This document shows positions 17,121 through 28,246 of a stretch of DNA of 64,000 bases, piece after piece. The notes below the pieces were generated by a model that had not been told where the DNA came from, made no database searches, and saw only the letters and a list, made by a program, of their open reading frames with translations. The stretch lies in NCBI GenBank assembly GCA_019096065.1, contig JAGUCH010000003.1:2790001-2854000 (forward strand), given 5' to 3'. The stretch comes from Paracyclopina nana. Its lineage: Eukaryota; Arthropoda; Copepoda; Cyclopoida; Cyclopettidae. The translations under genes and the position numbers were made by a program. Numbering within the stretch: the stretch's first letter is position 1; every line of letters begins with the position of its first letter.

Positions 17121-19467
17121 AGGTTTAGGGTTTAGCACTACTGGTGCTACAGGTGGTAGGGTTTTTCTTCTAAGTCTCTGAAACAAAGGTGCATCAACTT
17201 TTTACGCAAAAAGGTATGCCACTTCGCCAACCAGTGTCGACTCAGTGAATGAAAGAATTTTTTAGGTTTGCCCACTCCTCCTCGAGTTGCGGGCCGGCCA
17301 ACCTTCCCTGTGCCCTCGGCAACTTGTCCAAGGTTAGCCAGTTTTTTGGGCCCCAAACACGCATTTTCCTTTGTGGCTCCCACTCTGGCTCCACGCGTGG
17401 CCTATTTGGGGTTCATTGACTCGCAAGTCATAGATTACATCATCTTCTTCCATCTGTGTGGCCAAACCCACGGACGAGACCCACTAGTGTCGCAACACTC
17501 TTGCGCTCACTCGCCCCATTATGGATAGGCAACAGAGGCTCAGGTCGCAACCTGCACCTTGGCTGGCTTTCCGGCTGCCATGGCACCCATACTCCAAGCT
17601 ATGCCATGCGGAGCCTGCACGCATGCATTCACCTCCGGGAAAGACAGTGTCATTGTTACTTTGTGTAGGCCCATCATCATAACAATGGTCAATGGAAGAC
17701 ATCATCAACGGGCTGGTGGTACGTCACGGCCTGTACCTTCTTGCACTCCCCGCGCGCCAGTTCCAACCCGCCAACGGCATCAATGCGCAATTTGGGTCTA
17801 AGGGAATCTAAAGCCTACGCACCACATAGGCCCAAATGCCATCGGAGTGACCCCCATCGGCTCGTCAGCCTTCGGGATTTTTCTTTTGTACTGTAGTAGA
17901 CACACCCTGATCGCAATCAGCGTGCGGCCCAACCTGCGCCGCAGAGCAGGAATCCTGATCCACACCAAGACATTTTCCGGGACTTCATGGTGTTTTGGTC
18001 ATCAAACCTTTAGGAGAGAAAGTGGCCTTCGATCCCTCCGGGGCCTCCAAAATGGTGTGCGACGGTCACACCCTCTGAAGCCTAGGATGGTTAGCATCGG
18101 CATCATGGTCGCGGTACCGTTCGCAGCCTCCGGGTGCTGGCCGGATGTCTACCCGCCTTGGACCCAAAGCCGCAGCCTTGGTGCTCCAACTCTGGCGAGA
18201 TACATCACATGGCAAGCTTCAGTGCTGTAGACCTGTGATTGGGCCTCCTATCCAAGTCCTCAGTGGCCTTAACAGCCTCAGGTTAGGATGCATAACTGCC
18301 CAGGAAACCTCTATACAAGTTATGGTCGAACAAAATCCATCAAGGTTGTCTTATTCACTCGGCTTTTAACACCACACAAATTAATGGCAGCAAATACAAA
18401 GAAATAAGTACTGCAGTAAATATTCTTGTGGCCATCTTCTTCATGCCTCAGCACACTTTGGAGAACTTTGGTGGGACAATAGCAGGGCAGAGCTCACTCA
18501 ATGGGCCATGTGCACTTGGTCCATGTCTTGTTTCTCTGAAGTCCCCCCTCGAACTCCTCGAGTATTCTCCTTCTTCTCCCCTCGATCCATCGCAGCAAGT
18601 TCCATCAGCTTCCATCTGCTTCTCTCCGTTATCATGCAGCTGCAGGTCCTCTCTATGTAGCAGCTAGCGACTCCTCCACACAATGGCTAGCAACTTCTCC
18701 ACTCAAGGTCAGGTGAATTGCCATAGGTAAGGCTCAACGCATAGGTAGTAGCAGCAGCAGCAGCAACAATCAGAGAGTTGGAGGAGATGAAAAGGTGTTT
18801 TTAAGAAAGGAGGTTTTGTGATTTGGAGGTGGTGACGTAGCGGTGAATGGGCAACCTTCCGGACTTCTGGCGGCTCCACGGGCTCCACGGTTTCCACAGG
18901 TTCCACTGGAGGGGTCCAATCAAGTCCTATTCTAATCGTAACGTGCACCAGAGACATGATGTACTTATTGCCCATCATTTTTGATAAATGAAAATATGTA
19001 GTTCCTGCAATTCTTCCTTTGAAAGTCACTTTTCAGTACTTAAGTATTTTTAAAAATAAACGACTAGATTTTAAAACCTAATGAGATGGTCTTTCAAAGT
19101 AGATCTTCAAACCTAGATGCTAGATGGTTAGAGTCAATAAAACAAATTTATTAGGCCTTATTAGGCTTTAGCATCCAAACCTATAGATCTTAGGACCCAG
19201 AGAAAAAGTGCTTTCTTACCAAAGGCTAAGCGGTAAAAGGCAAATGGTGTAAGGCTAATTGGTGATAGGCCAAAAGGCAGGCTAAATAGGTTAATTTTGC
19301 ATCAGAAATTTTGAAACCAAGAAGTCTCGAAGAAAACGAAAAAACTGTCAACCCAAGATGATCTCAACCAATTTAAAACTAGCACTCAAAAAAATGTTTT
19401 GTTTGCCTTTTTGTTTGATAGCGTTTTTTTTTTATTTGCGCAACTTTTAAGGGTGATATTTCCCATT
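17121..19467. other. Gene-free spacer, partly GC-rich
   Basis: No supported gene. About 17250-18700 is clearly richer in GC than the AT-rich DNA on both sides; its ORFs (the longest 127 codons at 17847-18230) show no motif and look like chance frames. A short AGC trinucleotide run lies at 18748-18766. From 18.9 kb onward the sequence is AT-rich with no detected structure until the MITE at 19468. Confidence 0.5.
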
Positions 19468-19921
19468 CACGGTGGTTCAAAAAGCCATTTTCACGCTCAT
19501 GTGAAATTCCGCCAAATCGCCAAATTCTCATTTTGACGCCAATTTTCAGATTCTTTTTGGGAGAGCTTCTTAGCCATGAAAATAGCTCAAATTAGTGAAA
19601 AATGACAGAAGAGTTGAAATTCATCTTTAAAATGAAAATTTGTTTGAAAAAGTTTCCATGAGGAAAAACAGTAGAACAGCAAATTTTGCCTACTTTCAGG
19701 ATTCTATAACTTTCCTTTGACATTGAATGACATTTAGATATTATTGCTATCATGATAATCAGACCCCATTTAATGATTATTCATCAAAATTGGCTGCGGA
19801 AATGTGCGGAATTGGGAGCTCTGAAAGTCAATTTTTAGCTTAGAGCCCTATGAAAATTGACTTCGACGATTTCGCGAGTTTTTTCCCCGTGCGCGTCTAG
19901 AAGGGATTTTGAACCACTGTG
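19468..19921. mobile_element. Transib-like MITE, copy A
   Basis: A 454-bp non-coding element. It starts CACGGTGGTTCAAAA and its other end, read in reverse complement, starts CACAGTGGTTCAAAA. It is flanked by a 5-bp direct repeat, CCATT, at 19463-19467 and 19922-19926. A second copy of the same sequence lies around the retroelement at 30.2-38.2 kb, which confirms the borders. CACAGTG ends plus 5-bp target duplications are known features of Transib transposons (and CACAGTG is the RAG recombination heptamer), so I infer a non-autonomous Transib relative. No transposase is present. Confidence 0.65.
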
Positions 19922-20272
19922 CCATTGTACCCCACTGTGCATCAGTTTATTCACGAAAGTACAGTCCAATAAAGAGCCATTTTTGTTGCAAAAATTACTT
20001 AGAACTTTAAAGGACAAAATATATTTTTTACCATTTGGTAGATCCTCTTGAAGAATAGAGTTACTTCTTGTGATACTCTCCTGTGGACTTTTAATAAGCT
20101 TGAGTAGGGTTGTTTGTGTTATGACAAAAGCTAACTTTGAAAATCAGCTCTGAAAGAAGTGTCCTTTTTTTGGCGAAATTTTGCCAACTTCTTTGGTAAC
20201 GCTGTGCTCGTTTCAAAAATGTAAACATTGCCAAAGCTCAAAGTTACCGCATTTTTTTCAAAGCAAAAAGTT

Positions 20273-22529
20273 ATGTTGACCGATACTCTGCAAAAAGCCC
20301 TGAGTGGGCTGGATGGGTCACTTTTGGACTATTCTAACGAACGAGCCAAGCAACTTGTTTGTATTCAAGACGATTTGTGCTACATTTGGAGCCACAAGGA
20401 GAGTCTGCTTTTGGCCGTATCAACCGATTCTGCCCTTACGAAAATAATTCCGACTGACACTCCTTTGTTTGACGTTGAGCGAATCAGCTTGAGTTGTTCC
20501 GGAAGATGGATTTGTCTTTGGGGCAGTCGAGGAGCGACAGCCTTGGAAATTCCAAGGAGGTCTGGAAAGTCACGCATGTTCATTGGCACCGAAAGTGACG
20601 GCTCGGTAGTGGCTCATTCCATGCCCATTGCCGAGAGGTTTTTCATGTGCAACCCGAAAATCATGCTACAACAAGTATAGCACCCGAAACCACTCAAACG
20701 GTCCATTCATTCAACTTTTTTTTTCTAGGCCGATTGGCATCCAGGATCACCTTTTGATGGTCATCTGATCGTTTTAACCAGTGACAATCATCTGAGAATA
20801 TTTAACCTAGACAGGGAGGCTGATGTTAGCCTTGGACCTGGTGTGCATCCTGAGGAAACGTTGATGCTCTCAGGAGCTCATTCCAGTTCTCACAAGCGAT
20901 TTTTTGGCGAATCAGCCATCACTGTTCGAGGCTCACTCGGAGAGGCTGCTGTTGGCTTTGCTTTCGCGCCTCCAGTCAATGACACCAGCTCAGAAGATCC
21001 AACTCCAAATTTGTGGCCCATTTTCATCCTTTGCGGCGATGGCAGCGTTTACTGCATGGTCACAGGACTTGGACAACATCGATTCTCCAAACCACGAGTT
21101 ATGGGTCCGTTGCCAATGCTGCCGGAGTCATCGGACAATTATGGCAATGAAGCGTGTGCCATTCTCTGCTTGCACCCCATGATCTCAAGTCCTCCCATTT
21201 TGGTGATTGCCACGACAAATGGAACTCTGTACCACTGCATCGTGCTTCACAAAACTGATGATGGTGAGGAAGTTGAGACTGCCAGCCAAATTTCTGAGTG
21301 GTCCTCGTCCATGGCTTTCGAGGATGAGGCTAGCACGAAAATTGACTTGGCTCTTCATGTCTATGAGAGCATTGAGCTAGAGCTGTCCCTTGTTACGGAT
21401 CCAAGCAAAAGTTGTCCTTTTGACTATCCCCTAATGCTGCAAGTCGATCCCACCTCACCGTGCAGGTACTTGTGCTCTCACAAGGCTGGGGTGCATAGCA
21501 TTAGCTTGCCTATGGTGGGCCAGCTGGCTGAACTTGTCCGAAGGCCAGAAGAAACTTTGGCCAGCGCTGGATTGCCAATTATGGAGCAAAACTCCTTGGT
21601 CGAGCATTTGGTTTGCACTCAACTCTCTTCAAGCAGTGCACCTTCTCCTGTCCTTGGATTGGCCGTATCCTTCCCGCCACCACGTCTGCACTGCATTCTA
21701 AGCGATTACACGGTCCTTGCGATATCCTTGTCTAGGCCAATTTTGGGAGAGCCTCAGCCCCTTTTGGCAGCTTCTTCAACGTCGCCTATTAAGTCAGCTT
21801 ATGCCAACCAAGGCAAAGAGCCTTTTGACAAGCATATTGCTCAGATCCTTTTGCGAAGCACAAGCAATCCCCTCATGAAAGCTCCCACATCAGTCGACAT
21901 GTCTGCCCAGGAGAGCTACGAAATTCTCACGCGCTGCACCAAAGTTCTAAGAGAAGAGTATTTGGATAAGCAAGAGAAGGCTAGAAAGGAGATTGAACGC
22001 AAGGTGGCTGGCCTGGAGACACGTAAAACCCAGCAGCATATGACTCTAGCGAAGCTAACGCAAGAACGATTTTCACTCAGGGATACGGCTGCTCAGTTGT
22101 CCGAGCGTTACGAGGATCAGCGTGATAGTGGGGAGAACCTAATGAGCCGCATTGAAGCGGTACTCAATGCGATTCAGAGAAGATTGCCAGTTACCTCAGA
22201 CACAGAGTTGCGCATGCAGCGTCAACTCCAAGGGATTGAACGCAAACTCAAAGACCTATCAAACGGTAACGTTGGCAAAATAAGTTGCTATTGAGGTCAT
22301 TTGTGAACTTTTTGTTGTTGCAGCCTTGGAACAAATCAAGGCCAAAGAGAGGTACCAAATGAGGCAGATCTCGCACTCGCAGCACAATGTAAAAACCAGG
22401 CGAGAAGTCACCACAGAAATGGGCCAAAACCAAATTGACAGCATGAAAGAGGTGTTGCGTGAGGATGGTGAGCAAATCGCTAAATTGGTGGGTACTTTAA
22501 ACAAGTTCAAGAAAGAGGTAGCCGCGTAG
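20273..22529 (+). CDS. NUP88: Nucleoporin Nup88 homologue
   Basis: Exons 20273-20674, 20729-22265 and 22324-22529 join in phases 0 and 1 with introns of 54 and 58 bp, giving about 714 aa (human Nup88 is 741). The N-terminal two thirds form a WD-like beta-propeller with Nup88-typical stretches such as ADWHPGSPFDGHLIVLTSD and LWPIFILCGDGSVYC. The last 250 residues are a long coiled coil beginning after LTRCTKVLREEYLDKQ. Nup88 sits on the cytoplasmic face of the nuclear pore and anchors Nup214/Nup62 for protein and mRNA export. The ATG at 20273 is the first that fits the family. An AATAAA follows at 22541-22546. The gene is tail-to-tail with MRPL11, only 58 bp apart. Confidence 0.9.
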
Positions 22530-22540
22530 GCTGAGAAAAA

Positions 22541-22546
22541 AATAAA
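22541..22546 (+). terminator. Poly(A) signal AATAAA of Nup88
   Basis: AATAAA 12 bases after the stop codon; the transcript must end inside the short gap before, or overlapping, the convergent MRPL11 3' end at 22588. Confidence 0.65.
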
Positions 22547-22587
22547 CCACTGATTACAATTTCTGTCTACTTTCTTTTTTTAACAAC

Positions 22588-23217
22588 TTAAAGCGTTCTG
22601 AGCAGTTTTGCTTCGCGAGCAGCCTGAATGTCAGCCTTTTCTTGGACCACGATTCGCCTCCTTTCTTCCAGGAACTTTCCATGCTCAACTTCATCTAAAG
22701 TGTCAACAACGTGTACCCCCATTGTGTAGGCTTCATCGCACACCTTTTCACAGATTGTCTTCAAGTCAAACTCTTGCCACATCTCGTCTTCAGACTTGAT
22801 TTTGGCTATTTCATACATGTGTTTTCGGGAGATGTAGCCGGCTACTTGAGAAGAATGTTTCATGGCACCTCGCTGTATTCCTGCAGCTTGTTTGATGAAG
22901 TAGGAAAATGGCGGATGCGACATGTGCAAATTATACGAGCGATCTGCATTGACAGTGACTTCGCAGGGAATAGGCACACCTTCCTTGTAGATACTTGTTC
23001 TCAAATTAAAGTCCTTAACAAAAGCCGCAATGTTCACACCAATGGCTCCAATCTGGGAACCCAAAGGAGGCGATGGCGAGGCCATCTGAGCCAAAACATA
23101 AGTGAACACTTTGGTAGGCTTATGCTCAACCCTTTTGGCTAAAATCCCTTTGGCACCACCTTTGAGAAGTTTCTTGGCCATAATTGAGCCCTCAAAGTTC
23201 GACCAATTTTCAGGCAC
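22588..23217 (-). CDS. MRPL11: Mitochondrial large-subunit ribosomal protein uL11m
   Basis: A single-exon gene of up to 209 codons. It has the L11 N-terminal domain (SPPLGSQIGAIGVNIAAFVKDFN, here interrupted in the text at PPLGSQIGAIGVNIAAF), the linker KEGVPIPCEVTV, and the rRNA-binding C-terminal domain with KQAAGIQRGAM and the helical end DEAYTMGVHVVDT. It belongs to the stalk base of the mitochondrial ribosome. The first ATG is at 23217; a second in-frame ATG 12 codons later (MAKKLLKGGAKG) fits the usual start of the family equally well. The extended Lys/Arg/Glu C-terminus is also found in metazoan mitochondrial L11. It is head-to-head with the RING ligase gene, 210 bp apart, so they may share a bidirectional promoter. 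Confidence 0.88.
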   Translation of the reverse strand: MPENWSNFEGSIMAKKLLKGGAKGILAKRVEHKPTKVFTYVLAQMASPSPPLGSQIGAIGVNIAAFVKDFNLRTSIYKEGVPIPCEVTVNADRSYNLHMSHPPFSYFIKQAAGIQRGAMKHSSQVAGYISRKHMYEIAKIKSEDEMWQEFDLKTICEKVCDEAYTMGVHVVDTLDEVEHGKFLEERRRIVVQEKADIQAAREAKLLRTL

Positions 23218-23427
23218 TTCTTGTTTACTTTTTATTTAGTATTTGTTTTTGGCTTCAGAGCTATCAAAATATGCACGACAAAATGCCCAAATCTTTCGGC
23301 CGTTTTGAAGAGATTTTGTCCATAAAACATCAAAAGCCTCTGGCTTCACTTTTCTTGGATGAAGATCTGAAATCTGAATCAAGTTCTGACTGAAGGCCTG
23401 ATAAGTGTTGGCCAATTTCGACGAGAA

Positions 23428-26400
23428 ATGCTTCCAGCCGCCAAATTCAGCCGAAAAGTGCTCGTTTGTGGGTGCATTGCACCCAAGAAGGAAAAGGAAA
23501 ACTACCGAAAGTTTGTGGAGGAGAATGCCAATAAGGCTGGCGTTGTGGAGGAGCTTTTGGTCGAAGTCCTCCCGAGCGATTTTCTTTTTCCCGAGCTGAG
23601 ACACCAAAATTTGGCCGCCATGACTGCGACAGTCACTTTTGAGGAAGCTGAGACCGCTGCCAAGTTCACACACGATTTCAACGGATCTTTCTTTAACCCG
23701 GGAAGCACCAGCGCGCTAGAAGCATTGCTAATACACGAATCTCTCGAAATCAAGGTACTTGAGATCAAAGGGCGAAGCCCGACTAAAGCGATGTGTCTCT
23801 CTCCGTTTCAGGACATTGTTCATCGGGTTGAAATTCCCGACTGGAATGCAGTTCGCTTAACCTATGGCCTTCTTTGCGGTGTTTTCCTTGATACATCCAA
23901 CGAACGGCAATTATCGAGTGCTAGCTCGAAGCTAAAGAAAACCCTGAGAGATCTGGTCAAATACGTACACTTGGAGCTGGTTAATTTGACGCAGCATTTC
24001 AAGCTTGAAAGGCACGGCAAAGATGCTTTTGCGGCTGTGATAGAGTTTTATGACAATGAGGATGCTGAAAAAGCTAGAGAAACGTACAATGGCCTTAAAT
24101 TTGGAGATGACAGTGTGATTCATTTCAAGCTGCATTCCGAACTGATTCCAATTGACCGACTACTAGAATTTGTGCCTAGAGACCTAACCATGTATCAGTC
24201 TAAGCCTGGCAAGTTCCAGGATCTACTTGAGGAGTCCGACTCGGATGACTCGTGTAAAGATACCTACAATGTAATTGCAAAAGGCATGAAAATCTCCAGA
24301 GGGTCTAGAACGGAAGCTAAATGGTTCTTTTCCGACTTGTTTCGTCTTGGCTGCAACGCCTCAGTTGGATTGGGCTGCAAAAAATGCTCCAAGCCAGTGA
24401 AAATCAATCGCGACAAAGTGCAGCTACAATTTGCTCGTAACGACGAGTCTTTGGAAGTCTTGAAAAACTTTAATGGCAGATGCACCAAGTTTGGCGTTTT
24501 GAAGCTAGAAGTTGAACAATCAGAAGCAACCCCATCACCCAAGGAGTGTGCAAATAGCCAACTTCAGTTAAGTAAGACAGATGTGGTCGTGTTCTTGCCC
24601 ATGTCACAATTTGGCCTAGATGACGAAAAAGACTTGCGTGAATTGACTATTATTAGTGAAAAGTTCAAAAATGTCTCAGGATTTGTCAATCAAGAGATTA
24701 TCCTGCCCAAAACTCTACAAAATGGATCGGCTGTGATGCAAAAAGAAATTATTCTCATGAGCTCGTATAAAACTGAGACTTATGCCAGAAGAGCAATTCA
24801 GGTAATAACCAATTGTTGCTATAATTTTTTACGCTAAATGACCAATGGCCAAAAAGACATTTTATTTTTGAATATTGCCGAATTTTCCAATTATCTTCCC
24901 AACTCATTGAATCGTACTTAAATGCCCAAAATTAGGAAATCTCAAAGATTGCAGTTTTGCTGCCGAAGCTGTCGTGAATTTTTCTTTTTTCTACTTTGGA
25001 TGGTGAGCATGGTTTTTGCAATATTATTTTAGAGGTGAGAATACCTGTTTGAATCTGTTTTTCGTGCTCCCTAACCATAATTGATACCGAACAAATTTAA
25101 CAGCCGGAAAATGCCAGCTAAAAGCGTGAGCTAAAAACGCTCATTTATGTTTAGGAGCTGAAACACATGAAAAGTTGGGAGAAAGAGGTCAAAATTGAAT
25201 TGGGAGCCAATGTTGACCTGTCCGGCTACGAATTTGCTGATGAAAACGATGACCAAGACTCCACTTTGACGAAAAACTCAAAAAATCTAGTTGCTAAAGT
25301 TTGGCGGAGGAAATTGAGCGAGGCCAAGATTTTGGACTTTGAGAATCGCAATGAAGATGCAATGACTCATTACAAGTACATTTTTGCTCAAACCATCAGT
25401 AACGAGTTTCAGCGTATAGCGTCAGATGCAGCAGCTGGGATCAGTGGACTCCACATTAAAGGAAATCAGTTGGACAAGGCTGTTGAAGAGATAGTAGCGA
25501 GTGTCAGCGAAATCAAATCCCAGTTTGTCACTCCTCTTCTGCTCAGGCAGCTTGCAACAGCGTTCATTTTGTCAAAGAACATTCACGCTGCTGCTTTCAT
25601 TTGTGTCTATGCTGTAACAGCAAAATTCCGCATGCACAATTACTTCCAAGCTCTGCTGGTGCATTTGCAAGAGCATTACCCTGCACAGATTAAAGAACTG
25701 AACGATCAATTTTTGAGCAAGGGTAGAGGATTCATGAAACTTGAGGTCGAAGAGGCTGTGGAAACTGCTGCTGGTATCAGGTAAAACCAATTTAAGCAAT
25801 TCTCTATCTCATTTCTATGATATTTTAATGGTAGGATTATTAGCAAATCTGCTGTGAACGAAAAACAACTCAAAGCAGACATGAGGAGCTTCTTATTTTG
25901 GCGTGCTATTTGTCCAGAGGAGAAGGAGATAGAAATGAATCCTGAAGCCTTGAAAAATAGCACTGCCGTGTTAATTTCGCACGTTGAAAATGGCGCCCGA
26001 TCGCTAAGGGCCAGCAATTTTCCAGCGGCTGCTAACTCCTTTAAGGAAGCGTTGAGCCATGCCGAGGGTACAAATGATAAAGTCGTTATTCAATATTGTC
26101 TGGCGATTGCACTATTGGACTCGAAAAGCATTGAAAACGTGAAGGAGGGACTCTCCGTTCTAAGGGAACTGTACAAGACTAATTTACTGGTATGGAATCA
26201 GGAGTTCCCGGCCATCATCTATGGGTTAGCCAGATATGAGTTGGCCATTAATGAGCCCGCTCCTAGCTTCTTGGATTACGATTTGAAGGTGAGATAATAG
26301 CAGCTGATTTTCAATTTCTGCGTCGTCACTCTCTTTACTCTCGTTTAGGCCTGTGATAAGAGTATTCCGTGGCTGTGTCAATCGGAATTTGCAGAAACTC

Positions 26401-28090
26401 TGCCTGAAAGTAACGCTAACTTGGTGCCCCAACTTTTGTCCAAACTGAAGAGCGAATACCCATCAGAACCTTTGGCCACTTGCAGATATGACCTTTGTCA
26501 GCAGGTGCATGACAAACTTGATCGAGCCTCCGTGATCAAGTGGAAGCCTACGATTCATAAGAATGACTTGGATTTCAAGGGCTACTTCAAACTTCATTGC
26601 ACCGACGACTGTGTGATTGTGTACCACCCGTGGTGCTGGAAAAATAAGAAGGAGAGGGACGGCATTAACCTGGACAAGGATTACTTGAAGCAGCACTGCT
26701 TTACGCCTGATTGCTATGCTCCTATTAGCAAAATCATTGTTGTCAAAGAAGACCATTTTGCTATTGAAATATCTGACAAACAAATGACAGAGAAACTTCT
26801 GAACGAAGCCATCATGAAGGCCAAAATTCCCGTTGAATCACACAACCCCAAAAGAGCCCCCCACGACACTAATGCGGGAGCTGTCAAGAAAGCGAGGGCA
26901 ATTTCTGAGACCGAACGTCAACCCTCGAAAAGTGATAAAAATGACGTGGAAGCTGCTAATGCTCTCAGACAAGAAATGGAGTCCCTAAGGTTACAATTAG
27001 ATCAGACCCGAGCAAACGAAAAAGCTATTAATAAGTATGCAACTTGAAACTTTTAGTTCCTCGACAATTCTATCTCAATTTGCTAACATGATCCTTTTTT
27101 GAATGTATAGGCAGCTGAAAGCTTCTATGCGAGAAAAAGACGACATTGCCAAAAAGCTGGAAGAATCAAAATCGACGTCCAAAAGGCTGATGGATGAGAA
27201 TCGCCAAGCTAGGCAGTCCATGGTTGATGCTCAGCAAGCCTTATACGGCCAATTGGAAGCTATGAAGCGAGACAACGATCGTTTGTCTCACGAGCTTCGC
27301 CGACTTAAGAACCGAGCAGATATTCAGGCATCGTCTGCTTGCAAAGACGAGTACACGAAATTCGCCAAATTTGTCGCCTTCATCAATGAGAATTTGTTGC
27401 CCAGCTCCAATGAACTGCCTATCCTATATGGAAACCTTATCTTCAAGGCTGAAACTGTGTCGAGTGATACGAAATCTGTTTTAACAGAGCCCAATTATGG
27501 AAAGCTTCTCATGGAAATCCATAAGGCCCAAACTGCTTCGGTGCTGATGCCTCCTTCACCACATGTAAGGTTTATCTTTTCTCTGAGTTCATTTTTCTAG
27601 GATTTTTTTCAAGTTTCCCGTTGGTGGAGCTACAGCTGTAATGCCCACTACTACTGGCCCTAAAAAGGAAAAATTCCAAGTGATAATTGACCAGGTGGTA
27701 CAAGTGTTCCCACATTTGTCTGGTGACGAAATTGCTCAACACTTAATTGAAATTCGAAAACTGAACAATGGGCTCAAAATATGACCCTCAATGAGATTAT
27801 CAATCAAATCAGTATTCGAATGGAGAGTGAAGGTAGTTTATCCGCTGTTCAAGTCATTATTAGAGAATTATTTTAACTTTCCTACGATTTTCGGCGGGGT
27901 GGAATGCAGTATTTGTTTGAATGCTATTGAGAACCCAGAAACTAAGAAGAAGCTCAGTTGCGGCCATGAGTTTCATAGCGTCTGCATTTCTGGCTGGTTC
28001 AAGGAGAAGCGAGATTGTCCTCTGTGCAGGCACTATTATGTTCCCCATGAAGAGTTTCCCGCCTTGAACAAGAAAGGTCGTGGAAAATAA
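23428..28090 (+). CDS. TTC3/DZIP3-like RING E3 ligase with RRM-like N-terminus
   Basis: Eight exons: 23428-23754, 23812-24801, 25155-25780, 25835-26288, 26349-27034, 27111-27564, 27614-27832, 27903-28090, about 1314 aa. The first 430 residues hold about three RRM-like folds (for example FSRKVLVCGC; DAFAAVIEFYDNEDAEKAR). Then come helical TPR-like repeats, the TTC3/DZIP3-typical DDCVIVYHPWCWKNKK region, a long coiled coil, and a C-terminal RING (CSICLNAIENPE..CGHEFHSVCISGW..CPLC) ending HEEFPALNKKGRGK. Such proteins attach ubiquitin; DZIP3 also binds RNA. Exon 7 is out of frame by one base at an A-run (27776-27779), and the acceptor before exon 8 reads GG (27901-27902) instead of AG. Either this copy is damaged or the sequence has errors. 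AATAAA at 28131-28136. Confidence 0.75.
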
Positions 28091-28130
28091 ATCAATCATT
28101 ATAATTACTACGGATTATAGAATATATCGA

Positions 28131-28136
28131 AATAAA
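28131..28136 (+). terminator. Poly(A) signal AATAAA of the RING ligase gene
   Basis: AATAAA 41 bases after the stop codon; another overlaps the stop itself at 28086-28091. The next gene starts at 28247. Confidence 0.5.
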
Positions 28137-28246
28137 AACTGGGGAAAAGTTCAATCTTTTGGTGATTTTTGTGTGCAAAATTATCCATGCTTTGTTTTCT
28201 GGTAACTCTGGCCCTTCTTATTTTTCTGCTAAATCACACGATCAAA

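Noticed and set aside
2900..18700. LTR pair of the large retroelement
   Set aside because: I compared the flanks of the coding core for shared blocks, including a purine tract near 4491-4502, and found no matching repeat.
18709..19029. ORF with Val-Glu-Pro repeats
   Set aside because: The repeat arises from a short GGTTCCAC-type low-complexity stretch; nothing else supports coding.
27791..27902. Continuous frame upstream of the RING as coding sequence without an intron
   Set aside because: It does not match the conserved helix that is found in another frame, and a GTAGTT donor plus TTTAAC branch-like sequence argue for an intron.
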